DNA of 51,452 nucleotides from the NCBI GenBank assembly GCA_028821145.1, contig JAPPHC010000020.1, forward strand, positions 1-51,452, written 5' to 3'. Source of the stretch: Gammaproteobacteria bacterium (lineage in GTDB: Bacteria; Pseudomonadota; Gammaproteobacteria; Steroidobacterales; Foliamicaceae). A model generated the notes under the pieces. It had not been told where the DNA came from. It saw nothing but the letters and a program-made list of their open reading frames with translations, and did not search any database. Both the position numbers and the translations under genes were made by a program. Within the stretch, counting starts at the first letter, position 1; each line of letters starts with the position of its first letter. Below are positions 1-8,646 of this stretch, piece by piece.

Positions 1-1
1 A

Positions 2-121
2 CCGGTGGCCCCGTTCATCATGGTGGGCCTGGCCAACCTGCTGGTCATGGCGGCCACCGGAAGTCTGATGCTCAGGGAATCTCGCGCCGCCGCCGCCCAG
101 CGCGCGGAAGGCGCCGCCTGA
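2..121 (+). CDS. C-terminal end of an integral membrane protein, probably a transporter (5' end outside window)
   Basis: An open frame runs in from the window edge and stops with TGA at 119-121. The 39 visible residues begin with a hydrophobic stretch (PFIMVGLANLLVMAATG) that looks like a last transmembrane helix. A short Arg/Ala-rich cytoplasmic tail (ESRAAAAQRAEGAA) follows. This arrangement is common at the end of MFS permeases, and an MFS gene follows, but the family cannot be proven from so little sequence. Confidence 0.55.
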   Translation, partial: PVAPFIMVGLANLLVMAATGSLMLRESRAAAAQRAEGAA

Positions 122-150
122 ACACGGCTGTCGACATGAGAGCCTGGGGG

Positions 151-190
151 GGAGGGCGTCCCGCCCTCCGGGAAGGCGAGACGCCTTCCC
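151..190. repeat. Two back-to-back GC-rich hairpins (REP-like)
   Basis: The first stem is GGAGGGCG (151-158) pairing with CGCCCTCC (162-169) around a 3-nt loop. The second is GGGAAGGCG (170-178) pairing with CGCCTTCCC (182-190) around AGA. The two abut directly and fill the gap between the truncated gene and the MFS gene at 218. No T-tract follows, so this is not a textbook terminator. It may be a REP-type element or an mRNA 3'-end stabiliser. Confidence 0.5.
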
Positions 191-217
191 ACCCGGGAAT
201 GCGAGGGAGCAAAGGTT

Positions 218-1567
218 GTGAGTGAGTCCGGCGAGCGCGTCAACTGGCGCGCGCTTCTGAGTCCCTACTTCTTGCAGGTGTTCGGCATCTGCCTGTTCGG
301 CTGGACGCTGGCCAACATGGACCAGGCGTTCTTCGGCTACGCGATCCCGCCGATCAAGGAGACCTTCGCGATCGGCGATCCGCAAATCGGCCTGATCCTG
401 TCGGCCTCGTTCCTGGCCGCCGCGTTCTTCATCGTGGTGGCCGGGCTGCTCACCGACCGCTATGGCAGGCGGATGATGTTCTCCGTGTTCCTTGCCGTTT
501 CGGCGCTTATGGTCGGCCTGTTTTCGCTGGCGGAAACGCTGGCCATGCTTGTGTTCCTGCGCCTGGTCGGGTGGTGCTTGTGTTCGGGCATGGTGCCGAT
601 CATCAATTCGTATGTGGTGGAGGCGTCGCCCGCCCGGTTCCGCGGGTTCAACGCCGGCATCCTGCAGATCGGCTATCCGCTGGGATGGTTTATCGGTGGA
701 TTGCTGGCGGTCGAATTGATGGGTAACCCTGCGATCGGCCGATCGGTGGGCGCGTTTCTTGAATCGCTGGGCCTGCTGTCCGCCGACGCCGTGCAAGGGG
801 CCGGAAGCTGGCGCCTGCTGTTCATGGTGGCGTTCCTGGTCATACCCATCGCTGTGGTCCTGTACTGGTTCATACCGGAGAGTCGCCGGTTCCTGGCCGA
901 AAAGGAGGCGCAGGAAGAGGGTTCCGAAGCGGGTATGACGGCCCGTGACCGCATAGCACTGTTACTCAGCAAGCAATACATCCGCCGCGTGTCGCTGGGC
1001 TGGATCGCTTCGCTGACCTTCGGCGGCGCCTATGCCGGGACCGCGTTCTTCTTTCCGACGTTCTTCCACGAAGTGCGCGGCCACACGCTGGAAGAGGCGA
1101 ACCTGATCGTGGGCGTGTCCTACGGCATCGGCGCGATCGGCTACATCGCCTCTTCGCTGGTTGGCGAGTTCCTCACCACGCGCCGCAACACGGTGGCGAT
1201 CTGGGTGTTCATCGCAATCCCCATCGCCGCCGCCGTCTTCTGGCTCGACCTGGGTCTGGGCGCCGACATCGCGCTGATGGCGGCGATGACCTTCTTTTTC
1301 TACGGCACCATCGCCGTGCTGCAGACCTACCTGGCGGAAGTGTTTCCCACCCGGGTGCGAGCCACCGCGGTCGCGTTCGTGGCCGGAGTCGGCATCAATA
1401 TCGGATTCGCCGTCTATCCGCTGGTGGTTGGTGCGCTGGCCGAGATCATCGGCTGGCAATGGGCTTTCACCGTCACGGTGTTGCCCAGCCTGTTGCTGAC
1501 CGGGGTGTCCACACTGTTTCAGATCAACGTCCGCTCCGGCGAACGCCTGGAGGACATCTCGGACTAG
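218..1567 (+). CDS. MFS permease (sugar/organic-acid transporter-like)
   Basis: This is a 449-residue inner-membrane secondary transporter with about 12 hydrophobic segments. The MFS loop signature DRYGRR lies between helices 2 and 3 (near residue 80), and a longer charged loop (about residues 225-245, EKEAQEEGSEAG) separates the two halves. The start is GTG at 218 after a purine-rich GAGGGAGC. The stop TAG (1565-1567) shares its last base with the GTG of the ferredoxin gene, so the two are probably translationally coupled. Proximity to ferredoxin, TonB receptor and Rieske genes suggests uptake of a catabolic substrate (inference). The substrate cannot be read from sequence. Confidence 0.85.
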   Translation: MSESGERVNWRALLSPYFLQVFGICLFGWTLANMDQAFFGYAIPPIKETFAIGDPQIGLILSASFLAAAFFIVVAGLLTDRYGRRMMFSVFLAVSALMVGLFSLAETLAMLVFLRLVGWCLCSGMVPIINSYVVEASPARFRGFNAGILQIGYPLGWFIGGLLAVELMGNPAIGRSVGAFLESLGLLSADAVQGAGSWRLLFMVAFLVIPIAVVLYWFIPESRRFLAEKEAQEEGSEAGMTARDRIALLLSKQYIRRVSLGWIASLTFGGAYAGTAFFFPTFFHEVRGHTLEEANLIVGVSYGIGAIGYIASSLVGEFLTTRRNTVAIWVFIAIPIAAAVFWLDLGLGADIALMAAMTFFFYGTIAVLQTYLAEVFPTRVRATAVAFVAGVGINIGFAVYPLVVGALAEIIGWQWAFTVTVLPSLLLTGVSTLFQINVRSGERLEDISD

Positions 1568-1890
1568 TGCGGGAAAGGGACTCCATCCCTCCCGGGCGAA
1601 CCGTGCGCGTGACCCTGTTGCTTGGCGGGGAGCCGCGCGAATTCCGCATGGATCCGGCACGCGGGCTGGATATCGTGAGCGCCGCCATCGAGGCCGGGCA
1701 CACGCCTCCGCATTCCTGCCGCAGCGCCATCTGCGCCACCTGCCGGGCGCGGCTGGTAGAGGGCGAGGTGCGGATGCGCAAGGACCATGCGCTTTTGGAG
1801 GAGGAAATCGAAGCCGGGTTCGTGCTGGTCTGCCAGTCGCTTCCGCTCAGCGAACGGGTGGTACTGGATTACGAAGGCGAGACCTCCTGA
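1567..1890 (+). CDS. Plant-type [2Fe-2S] ferredoxin
   Basis: This is a 107-residue electron carrier. Four cysteines in the plant-type pattern C-x4-C-x2-C...C (C51, C56, C59, C89) bind a [2Fe-2S] cluster. The GTG at 1567 is chosen because it overlaps the preceding TAG by one base and gives a normal ferredoxin length. A longer in-frame extension would lie inside the MFS gene. Such ferredoxins pass electrons to ring-hydroxylating oxygenases; the oxygenase alpha/beta genes at 6859-8622 are the obvious partner (inference). No dedicated ferredoxin reductase is in the window. Confidence 0.85.
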   Translation: MRERDSIPPGRTVRVTLLLGGEPREFRMDPARGLDIVSAAIEAGHTPPHSCRSAICATCRARLVEGEVRMRKDHALLEEEIEAGFVLVCQSLPLSERVVLDYEGETS

Positions 1891-2017
1891 CGGAATCTGA
1901 GACTTTCTGAACCCTTCTCCCGAAAGCCCCGCGGCAGTCGTCCAAAGGGCTTTGGTGTTATGATCGCGATTTGCAGTTTCCCGAATTTCGGACATCAATT
2001 CCCTGGAGGAATAGCGG

Positions 2018-4429
2018 ATGAAGAAAGGCAGTATTCCCTTTGGTTTTCTTGCCCTTGCGATGATCGCTCCGATGGCGGTTGCGCAGGAAGACGGCATGGT
2101 TCTTGAGGAAATCATCGTCACGGCCCAGCGCCGCGAGCAGAGCCTGCAGGAAGTTCCCGTGGCGGTGACCGCCTTCACGGGCGAGGCGCTCGAGATCGCC
2201 AATATCACCGAGGCGGCGCAGTATCTCAACCTGACGCCCAATGTGAGCTATACGGAAGACGGCCAGGTGGGCTCCCGCGGCATCAGCATCGCGATGCGCG
2301 GCGTAAGCAACATCAACACCGACGAGAGTTCCTTCATTCAGTCCATCGGCGTGTACCTGGACGAGTTCAGCGTGGCGTCGGTGGGGCAGGGCACCGTCAA
2401 CCCGCAGTTGCAGGACCTGGAGCGCATCGAAGTGCTGCGCGGTCCGCAGGGCACCTACTTCGGGCGCAACGCCGTTGGCGGCGCGCTCAACCTCACGACC
2501 CGCAAGCCGCAGCCCGAGTTCGACGGCAGTGCTTCCGTGGGCTTCCGGACGTTTGAAAACGCCGCCGAACAGTACGACTTCAGCGGCATGATCAACCTGC
2601 CGGTGTCGGACAACTTCATGTTGCGCGGCGTGCTCTACTACGAGGATTCAGGCGGCCTGGTCGAGAACATCGTTCCCGGAGGCGGCGACTCCGGGCACGA
2701 ATACACGATGGCGAGGGTGTCCGCGCGCTGGCTGCTGGACGACGCCACCACCGTGGATTTGATGCTGATGAACAGCGACGAGGAGCAGGGTCACGACGAA
2801 AACGTGCCTTCCGGCGTGCTGGACACCGACTCGGTGGCCACTTTCCAGTTTCGCGGCCCCGGGAGCGCGTTCGTCGCGCCCATTGACCCCGGCACCGGTT
2901 TCTGGCCCGACAACCGCAGCCAGACCGCGCGCTCGGCAATCGGCGAGAAGAACGACAACACCACCACCATAGCGGTCCTGAAGGTGGCGCGCGAAATGTC
3001 CGACACGATGACCCTGAACTGGATCAGCGGCTGGATCGATACCGAGCTGGACCGGGTTTTCGATAACGATCTGGTCGCCGAGAATGTCGTGTTCCGCGAG
3101 CAAACGCGTGAAGGCACATCGTTCAGCACCGAACTGCGCCTCGACATTACGTCGGATGTTTATGACTGGACCGTGGGCGCGCTGTACGCCCGCGACGAGA
3201 AGGACACCGAAAACGCGGTTCAGCTGGGCACCACCACCGTCGTTCAGGGGATTCAGATCGGCGGCCTGCCTCCTACCTTCCTCAATGACATATTCGGTCG
3301 TCCTTTCTGCCTGGGCTGCAGCACGCGCGGGTTCGAGCTGACCAGCATCGCCTTGTTCACGGACCTGACCTGGCATGTGAACGATCGCTTCGATCTGACG
3401 CTGGGCGGGCGTTATACCTCCGACGACGTGACCAACACGTTTTTGCCGATCGGCCCGGCCGGCGGCCCGCGCTGGCCGAACGACCTGGTGCCGACAGAAG
3501 CAATCAGCAACGAAGACACGTTCAGCGATCTGTCGCCGCGTCTTGCGCTGTCCTACGACCTCTCCGACGAAGCCACGGTCTACGCCACGGTGTCGCGGGG
3601 TTACAAGGCCGGCGGTTTCTCGCTCGATCGCAACGGCGCCGATAACTCGGCGGTAAACGAAGTCTTTGATCCGGAAATACTTACCAATTACGAGGTGGGC
3701 GTGAAATCCGAATTGTTCGGCGGTCGCGCGCGCTTCAATGCCGCGGCTTTCCTGCTGGACTGGCAGGACCTGCAACTGGAGACTTTCTTCTTCCTGGTTC
3801 CGGGTGACGCCACCTCGAACGTGCAGTTGACGATCAATGTCGAGGAGGCGCGCGCGACGGGGCTGGAGGCCGAGCTGGCGGCGCTGATTACCGACAACCT
3901 GACCCTGACCGGCGGCATCGGTGTGATCGACACGGAGATCCAGAGCGACGACGTGGCGCGGCTGAGCGGCAACCTGTTCGTGAACCTCAAGGGCCAGCCG
4001 CTGCCCCGGGCGCCGGAACTGAGCTTCAGCATGGCGGCGGACTACCGGTTCACGCTGGATCAGTGGGACGGTTGGGCGCGGCTGGAATACATCTACAAGG
4101 ACTCGCAGTACTCGACCATCGAGGACGTGACCTATCTGCAGACCAGCGGCGTGACGGTATATGGCGATCCGCTCACGCAGATGAGTCCGATAGCGCAGGT
4201 GCCCAACCGCAGCGACGGCTTTCCGTTCCGAACTCCGGAGGCGGACATCGTCAACCTGCGCGTCGGCGTGCACCTGGACGAGTGCTGGGAGGTCGTGGGC
4301 TACGTCGAGAACCTGACGGACGAGGCGTACTACACGGGCACCGGTGAGAACTTCGGCTTGAGCGGGTTCCGGCTGCGTCCGCATCCGCGTATCTGGGGCG
4401 CCAAGGTCAACTACAAGTTTGGCCGTTAG
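2018..4429 (+). CDS. TonB-dependent outer-membrane receptor
   Basis: This is an 803-residue substrate-gated outer-membrane channel. A signal peptide (about residues 1-23, ending AVAQ) precedes a TonB-box-like segment (LEEIIVTAQRREQ). The plug domain includes ERIEVLRGPQGTYFGRNAVG, and a long beta-barrel ends in the aromatic-containing tail VNYKFGR. A good ribosome site (CTGGAGGA, 2003-2010) precedes the ATG, and a TATGAT hexamer at 1959-1964 is a possible -10. The IIVTAQRREQSLQEVPVAV type is widespread in TonB receptors of catabolic and marine proteobacteria, usually without a known ligand. Its position with an MFS permease and oxygenase genes suggests import of an aromatic or sulfated compound (inference). 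Confidence 0.9.
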   Translation: MKKGSIPFGFLALAMIAPMAVAQEDGMVLEEIIVTAQRREQSLQEVPVAVTAFTGEALEIANITEAAQYLNLTPNVSYTEDGQVGSRGISIAMRGVSNINTDESSFIQSIGVYLDEFSVASVGQGTVNPQLQDLERIEVLRGPQGTYFGRNAVGGALNLTTRKPQPEFDGSASVGFRTFENAAEQYDFSGMINLPVSDNFMLRGVLYYEDSGGLVENIVPGGGDSGHEYTMARVSARWLLDDATTVDLMLMNSDEEQGHDENVPSGVLDTDSVATFQFRGPGSAFVAPIDPGTGFWPDNRSQTARSAIGEKNDNTTTIAVLKVAREMSDTMTLNWISGWIDTELDRVFDNDLVAENVVFREQTREGTSFSTELRLDITSDVYDWTVGALYARDEKDTENAVQLGTTTVVQGIQIGGLPPTFLNDIFGRPFCLGCSTRGFELTSIALFTDLTWHVNDRFDLTLGGRYTSDDVTNTFLPIGPAGGPRWPNDLVPTEAISNEDTFSDLSPRLALSYDLSDEATVYATVSRGYKAGGFSLDRNGADNSAVNEVFDPEILTNYEVGVKSELFGGRARFNAAAFLLDWQDLQLETFFFLVPGDATSNVQLTINVEEARATGLEAELAALITDNLTLTGGIGVIDTEIQSDDVARLSGNLFVNLKGQPLPRAPELSFSMAADYRFTLDQWDGWARLEYIYKDSQYSTIEDVTYLQTSGVTVYGDPLTQMSPIAQVPNRSDGFPFRTPEADIVNLRVGVHLDECWEVVGYVENLTDEAYYTGTGENFGLSGFRLRPHPRIWGAKVNYKFGR

Positions 4430-5291
4430 TCGGCCCGCGAAGGCCTTCGCTCCCGGCGTGATTGCGCCCGGCCTCGCGTGCCTGGCGCTCGCGTTTCTCG
4501 CCTCGTTTCCGGCCGCTGCCCAGACCCGCGACGTCAATTTCGCCGTGGTGGGCAAGCACGCGGGGTATGAGCAGACCGGCGCCGGCAAACCCAGGCGCCA
4601 GTACTACTCTTTCTTCTCGGAAATCTTCCTCGCCGACGGAACGCCGCTCGCTGAAGCCACGCTGGTCCGGCCGGACGGCCGCGAGATTCGATTCACGGAT
4701 CAGCGGGCCGTCGTGGGTCCCTCAAGAGACCGGATCCTGCTGATTCGGGGCGACCGGACCTACGACAGCGAGGCGGAACTCGACGAAGAATGGCCCAATG
4801 GCGAGTACGTCTTCCGTTACTCGCCGCCGGGTGCGACCGATTCGGTTTCGATACCCGTCCGGCTCGGCGAGGGCCGATACCCCCAGGGGCCGCAAGTGCG
4901 GCTGGAGCAGAACGGCGAGCAGGTCCCTTCCGACAGCGTCGATTCCACATTCGACCTTGTCGTCCGGTACACGCCTTTCGATTCCGGTCGCGCGGACCCG
5001 CGCGAAATCGTCGACGACATGATCTTCGTGATACTGCGCGACGAGGAGAACTACAAGGTGGACCACAGCGGCCGTCCCTTCCAGGGCCAGCGCTTCATGC
5101 TCTATTCCGACACCGAACGCGTCATCCCCGCGGCTGCCCTGGCGCCCGCAAGCCGGTATGCCCTGAGCGTCGAGTTCGCGATTCTCGAGGAAACGTCCCG
5201 CGGCCGGGGCGTGCCGGTGATGTCAACCCGGGCGGTAACGACGGCGCTGGAGATTCACACGCTGCCGCCGCTTCCGCAGATCATGGACTAG
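4419..5291 (+). CDS. Exported protein of unknown function
   Basis: This 290-residue protein belongs to no family I recognise. A hydrophobic N-terminus ending FPAAAQT looks like a Sec signal peptide. The mature part is rich in beta-prone segments and acidic residues and looks like two Ig-like or carboxypeptidase-regulatory-like beta sandwiches (a fold guess). The start is TTG at 4419, overlapping the receptor stop by 11 nt; GTG at 4458 is an in-frame alternative that also leaves a signal peptide. Its coupling to the TonB receptor suggests a periplasmic accessory role. Its stop shares a palindromic CTAG (5288-5291) with the convergent sulfatase gene. Confidence 0.7.
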   Translation: MAVSRPAKAFAPGVIAPGLACLALAFLASFPAAAQTRDVNFAVVGKHAGYEQTGAGKPRRQYYSFFSEIFLADGTPLAEATLVRPDGREIRFTDQRAVVGPSRDRILLIRGDRTYDSEAELDEEWPNGEYVFRYSPPGATDSVSIPVRLGEGRYPQGPQVRLEQNGEQVPSDSVDSTFDLVVRYTPFDSGRADPREIVDDMIFVILRDEENYKVDHSGRPFQGQRFMLYSDTERVIPAAALAPASRYALSVEFAILEETSRGRGVPVMSTRAVTTALEIHTLPPLPQIMD

Positions 5292-6817
5292 TCCTTGTAG
5301 TCTTCGATGTCGGGCGGGTTCGGCCGCCGATAGATCGATTCGGGGAATTCGGCCTGTTCGGCGCCATCGGGCGTGCGAAAGCGCAAACCGTGACCTTCCT
5401 TGATCGTGTAGGGAACCTGCGCTTGTCCCCCGGTTTCGAGGTTCAGTGAATACAGGCGTTGCCGCATCCGCCGCACGACGGGTTTGTGCCCGGGCTCCTC
5501 GATCAGATTGCGCATTTCTCCCGGGTCGCTTCGCAGGTCGTACAGCTCGTCCGTGTCCCAGATGCCGTGGTACTGAATGAGCTTGAAGTCGTCGGTGCGA
5601 AGCGCAAACGTCGTGGGCGTCTGGGGGAATACCCAGTTCCAGAAATATTCGTAATACAGTTCGGAACGCCAGTCCTGCACGTTCTCTCCACGGGCCAGAG
5701 GCCCGAAATCGACGCCGTGCATGGGACTCGAGGATGTAACGCCGGCCAGCGCCAGCAGACTGGGCGCGATGTCGATGTTGGCCACCATCTCGTCCACCAC
5801 GGCGCCCGCCGGGAAGCGTCCGGGCGCGTAGGCGAGCAGCGGCACGCGAATGGATTCCTCATAGGCGTTGCGTTTGTCGATCAGTCCGTGTTCGCCGAAC
5901 AGGAAGCCGTTGTCGCCCATGAACACCACGATCGTGTCTTGCGCAATGCCCTGTTCGTCGATCCACGCGAGAATCCTTCCGAGGCTGTCGTCCACTGCCG
6001 CCAGCGCGCGGTTGTAATTGCGCTTGTATTCGCGAATATCGAGGCCGCCGTGATAGGCGAAATCCACGCCGTGCCAGCTGTTGCGCTGATTGCGGACCCA
6101 CATGGGCTTGCCGGCGTAGTTCTCCGGCGTGTCCGCCGAACTGTCCGGCAGCCTGATTTCGACGTCCGGGTAAAGCGCCCTGTGCCGCTCCGCGGGCAAG
6201 AAATCCGCGTGAACGGCCTTGTGCGACAAGTACAGGAAGAACGGTTTCCCGCGCTCGCGCGCTTCCAGCCACTCCATCGCGTAGTCGGTCAATTCGTCGG
6301 TAATGTAGCCCTGCTGCGGAACGCGGTTTCCGTTGACGTTGATCGTGCTGCCGTCAACAGGAAAGTAGTTGCCCTGCCCGGCAAAGCTGACCCAATGGTC
6401 GAATCCCGGCTGTTTTTCGTCGCCGTGCAGGCCCATATGCCACTTTCCGACATACGCGGTCTCATAACCGGCCGCCTGCAGGTCCTGGGAAAAGAAGCGT
6501 GTGCCGGGACTCAGGCTGCGTTCCAGATTGTCAACCACGCCGTGCGCGTGGGCATAGAGGCCGGTGAGGATTGAAGCGCGGCTCGGCGAGCAAAGCGACG
6601 TCGTCACGAAGGCGTTTCTGAAATACACGCCCTCCGCGGCGAGCTTGTCCATGTTCGGCGTGTGGATTTCCTCATTCAGGAAACCCAGCGCGTCAAATCT
6701 CTGGTCGTCTGTGAGCACGAAAATGATGTTCGGCCGAGCTGGCGCAATCGCGGGGTCCTGCACGCAAGCGGAGAGCAGAACCAGCAAGGGCGCCAGTATC
6801 CAACACGATTTCCTCAT
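5288..6817 (-). CDS. Type I sulfatase, lipoprotein
   Basis: This 509-residue formylglycine-dependent sulfatase hydrolyses a sulfate ester. The lipobox LLSAC (Cys18) predicts an envelope lipoprotein. Metal-binding DD (37-38, in LTDDQR) is followed by the C-x-P-S-R maturation motif (CSPSR, Cys76-Arg80) and later GDNGFLFGEHG. A C-terminal domain contains LRTDDFKLIQY and LYDLRSDPGE, typical of the arylsulfatase/choline-sulfatase/sulfohydrolase group. It lies 41 nt downstream of the Rieske beta gene, so it is likely in that operon. Maturation of Cys76 needs a formylglycine-generating enzyme or anSME, not seen here. The substrate (aryl sulfate, polysaccharide or steroid sulfate) is not determined. 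Confidence 0.92.
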   Translation of the reverse strand: MRKSCWILAPLLVLLSACVQDPAIAPARPNIIFVLTDDQRFDALGFLNEEIHTPNMDKLAAEGVYFRNAFVTTSLCSPSRASILTGLYAHAHGVVDNLERSLSPGTRFFSQDLQAAGYETAYVGKWHMGLHGDEKQPGFDHWVSFAGQGNYFPVDGSTINVNGNRVPQQGYITDELTDYAMEWLEARERGKPFFLYLSHKAVHADFLPAERHRALYPDVEIRLPDSSADTPENYAGKPMWVRNQRNSWHGVDFAYHGGLDIREYKRNYNRALAAVDDSLGRILAWIDEQGIAQDTIVVFMGDNGFLFGEHGLIDKRNAYEESIRVPLLAYAPGRFPAGAVVDEMVANIDIAPSLLALAGVTSSSPMHGVDFGPLARGENVQDWRSELYYEYFWNWVFPQTPTTFALRTDDFKLIQYHGIWDTDELYDLRSDPGEMRNLIEEPGHKPVVRRMRQRLYSLNLETGGQAQVPYTIKEGHGLRFRTPDGAEQAEFPESIYRRPNPPDIEDYKD

Positions 6818-6858
6818 GGTTGCGTTCCTTCCTGCCGTAATCGGTAGCGTGGCGCGGG

Positions 6859-7368
6859 CTAGAAAAAGACCTCCAGCGGCTCGTGCGGCTGGTCGCAGTC
6901 GATCAGGTCCACTCTTTTCTCGCGAATCAGGAAGCTCTCCCGGCCGGGCCTCAGCCGGTAGGTGCAGAGGCCCGCGAACAGCCGGGTTCTTTCGCCCTGG
7001 CGCTCCGTCATCTGAAACCGCCGCTCCACGATCCAGTCGCCGCTTTCCTCGTCGATTTCACGAAGCGCGGCCGGGCCCGCGGTCCGGCTCGTGCGAATCC
7101 CGCCGGCAAGGGAATGCGCGGCCTCGTGCGTTATGCGATCGATGCGCATACGCATCAGCTCGCGGTTCTCGTGAAAAAGGGACGAGTGCGATTTCGCGTC
7201 GTCCTGGCCGGGCGCCAACGGCGCCCAATAGAGGCAGTCTTCACTGAACAGCGCCAGCCACTGGTCGTAGCTTCCGAGGTTCAGGTATTCGCACTCAAGG
7301 TGCAGGACGCGGTCCGCCGCTTCCAGCCGCGTCGAGGGAACTTCGAGGTTCTCCGGCAGGACGATCAC
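6859..7368 (-). CDS. Aromatic-ring-hydroxylating dioxygenase, beta subunit
   Basis: This 169-residue small subunit has the SnoaL/NTF2-like cone fold typical of Rieske oxygenase beta subunits. Family features include DRVLHLECEYLNLGSYDQWLAL-type N-terminal sequence, the LYWAPL segment and the late FAGLCTYRLR/FLIREKRVDLID strands. It has no cofactor motif, as expected; it supports the alpha3beta3 quaternary structure. Its start lies 3 nt after the alpha stop, which indicates translational coupling and a stoichiometric partner. Confidence 0.9.
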   Translation of the reverse strand: MIVLPENLEVPSTRLEAADRVLHLECEYLNLGSYDQWLALFSEDCLYWAPLAPGQDDAKSHSSLFHENRELMRMRIDRITHEAAHSLAGGIRTSRTAGPAALREIDEESGDWIVERRFQMTERQGERTRLFAGLCTYRLRPGRESFLIREKRVDLIDCDQPHEPLEVFF

Positions 7369-7371
7369 CGG

Positions 7372-8622
7372 CTAGTCCTCCATGTACGACTGCCAGGCAA
7401 GGTACTGGGACCGAACGTACTCCTCGCTCAAGGCAGTGCTCGTGTCCGGGCCGGGATTTTCGTCGCGGCGATGCTGGCTGACGGGCCCGGGCGAACCCTC
7501 AAGACCCTGCTGGACCCGTCGATAGGCTTCCGCATCGTCCGGTTTGACCAGCGACGAGGGCGAGTGAATCGTGTTGGCGTAGCGGACGTTGCGCAGGAAG
7601 TGCGACTCCGGCGCGCCCTCCGCCTTCAGGGTCCAGCTCTCGACCAGCGTGCGGTTCGGCGCCAGCGGAGTGAGCCGGCGCATCTGCATGTACTGCGGAT
7701 GGGCCGAGGCGCCGGGGTAGAAGCAGGCGTTGTGCAGGTTTCGGGTCAGCGCCCGGTCCGCGCGCTTTGCGCCCCAGGCTTCCTCGAGCGCCTCCCGGTA
7801 GCCGGCGTCCCGCCCGTCCGCCTCCTTGCGGAAGCCGCTCATGTCGCTGTGGCCATGCGGGTGACAGCGCACCTCGAGTTCGCCGAAAGTGGCCAGCGGC
7901 TGGCCGTTGGCGGCGACCCAGCGAATTTCTTCCGGGGGCTGTCCCCCGGCGGCGGCGGCGCGGGCGGCGGATATCGAGGATTCGTGCACGTGCGGCGGAT
8001 GCAGGCCGTCGTGCAGGTTTTCCAGGTACACCTTCCAGTTGCATCGCAGAACGATGGCCAGCCGGCCGCCGGCCACGCTGAGCCTGCCGGTCGGCGAACG
8101 GTCCGCCATCAGGTCCAGGGCCTCGCCCGCCGGACCCAGGAACTCCGCCAGCGGCGGCGCCTTTTCGGGTTCCTCCAGGCGCACGAAAGCGAAGTCGCGG
8201 TACGTTTCCACCGGATACGATTCGAGCGACCAGGCCGGGTCTCCGCAGCGTGGCGCGTCGTCGCCCTTGTAGCCGCCGGGCAGCGGAAGCTGCTTCAGCG
8301 CCCCGTCGGTCGCGTAAGTCCAGCCGTGATACGGGCAGCGCAGCCGCCGGGCCCGGCCGCAGTCGCGCCCCACCACGGCAGCGCCGCGATGGGCGCAACG
8401 GTTGAGCAGGACGCGCGGGGTTCCGTCCTCGTGCCGGATCAGGATCAACGGCCGGCCGGCCACCGTTACGCGCCGGTAGTCGCCCGGCTGCGGAATCTCG
8501 CTCAGGTGCCCGACGTAGTTCCAGCAACGGGCGAACACCCGTTCGATTTCCGCGGCGAAAACCTCGCGGCTCGTATAGACCCGCCCGTCGACGGCCCCAA
8601 CCCGAACCATTTCCCCGAACAT
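7372..8622 (-). CDS. Rieske non-heme iron oxygenase, alpha subunit
   Basis: This 416-residue catalytic subunit probably hydroxylates an aromatic substrate with O2 and ferredoxin-supplied electrons. The Rieske [2Fe-2S] ligands are C76-x-H78 (CAHRG) and C96-x2-H99 (CPYHGW). The mononuclear iron site is in ENLHDGLHPPHVH, with D205 as the bridging residue and H208/H213 as ligands. It is first in a minus-strand operon with beta and sulfatase. The ATG (8620-8622) lies only 24 bp from the divergent MFS ATG, so the two units must share or overlap promoter DNA (inference). Substrate specificity is not readable. The ferredoxin at 1567 is the only carrier seen nearby. Confidence 0.92.
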   Translation of the reverse strand: MFGEMVRVGAVDGRVYTSREVFAAEIERVFARCWNYVGHLSEIPQPGDYRRVTVAGRPLILIRHEDGTPRVLLNRCAHRGAAVVGRDCGRARRLRCPYHGWTYATDGALKQLPLPGGYKGDDAPRCGDPAWSLESYPVETYRDFAFVRLEEPEKAPPLAEFLGPAGEALDLMADRSPTGRLSVAGGRLAIVLRCNWKVYLENLHDGLHPPHVHESSISAARAAAAGGQPPEEIRWVAANGQPLATFGELEVRCHPHGHSDMSGFRKEADGRDAGYREALEEAWGAKRADRALTRNLHNACFYPGASAHPQYMQMRRLTPLAPNRTLVESWTLKAEGAPESHFLRNVRYANTIHSPSSLVKPDDAEAYRRVQQGLEGSPGPVSQHRRDENPGPDTSTALSEEYVRSQYLAWQSYMED

Positions 8623-8646
8623 GGCCGCATATAGTATGCGCGCCCC

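Noticed and set aside
2648-4588. 646-residue reverse open frame opposite the TonB receptor
   Set aside because: It mirrors codon positions of a clear receptor, has Arg/Gln/His-rich unlikely composition, no domain and no ribosome site.
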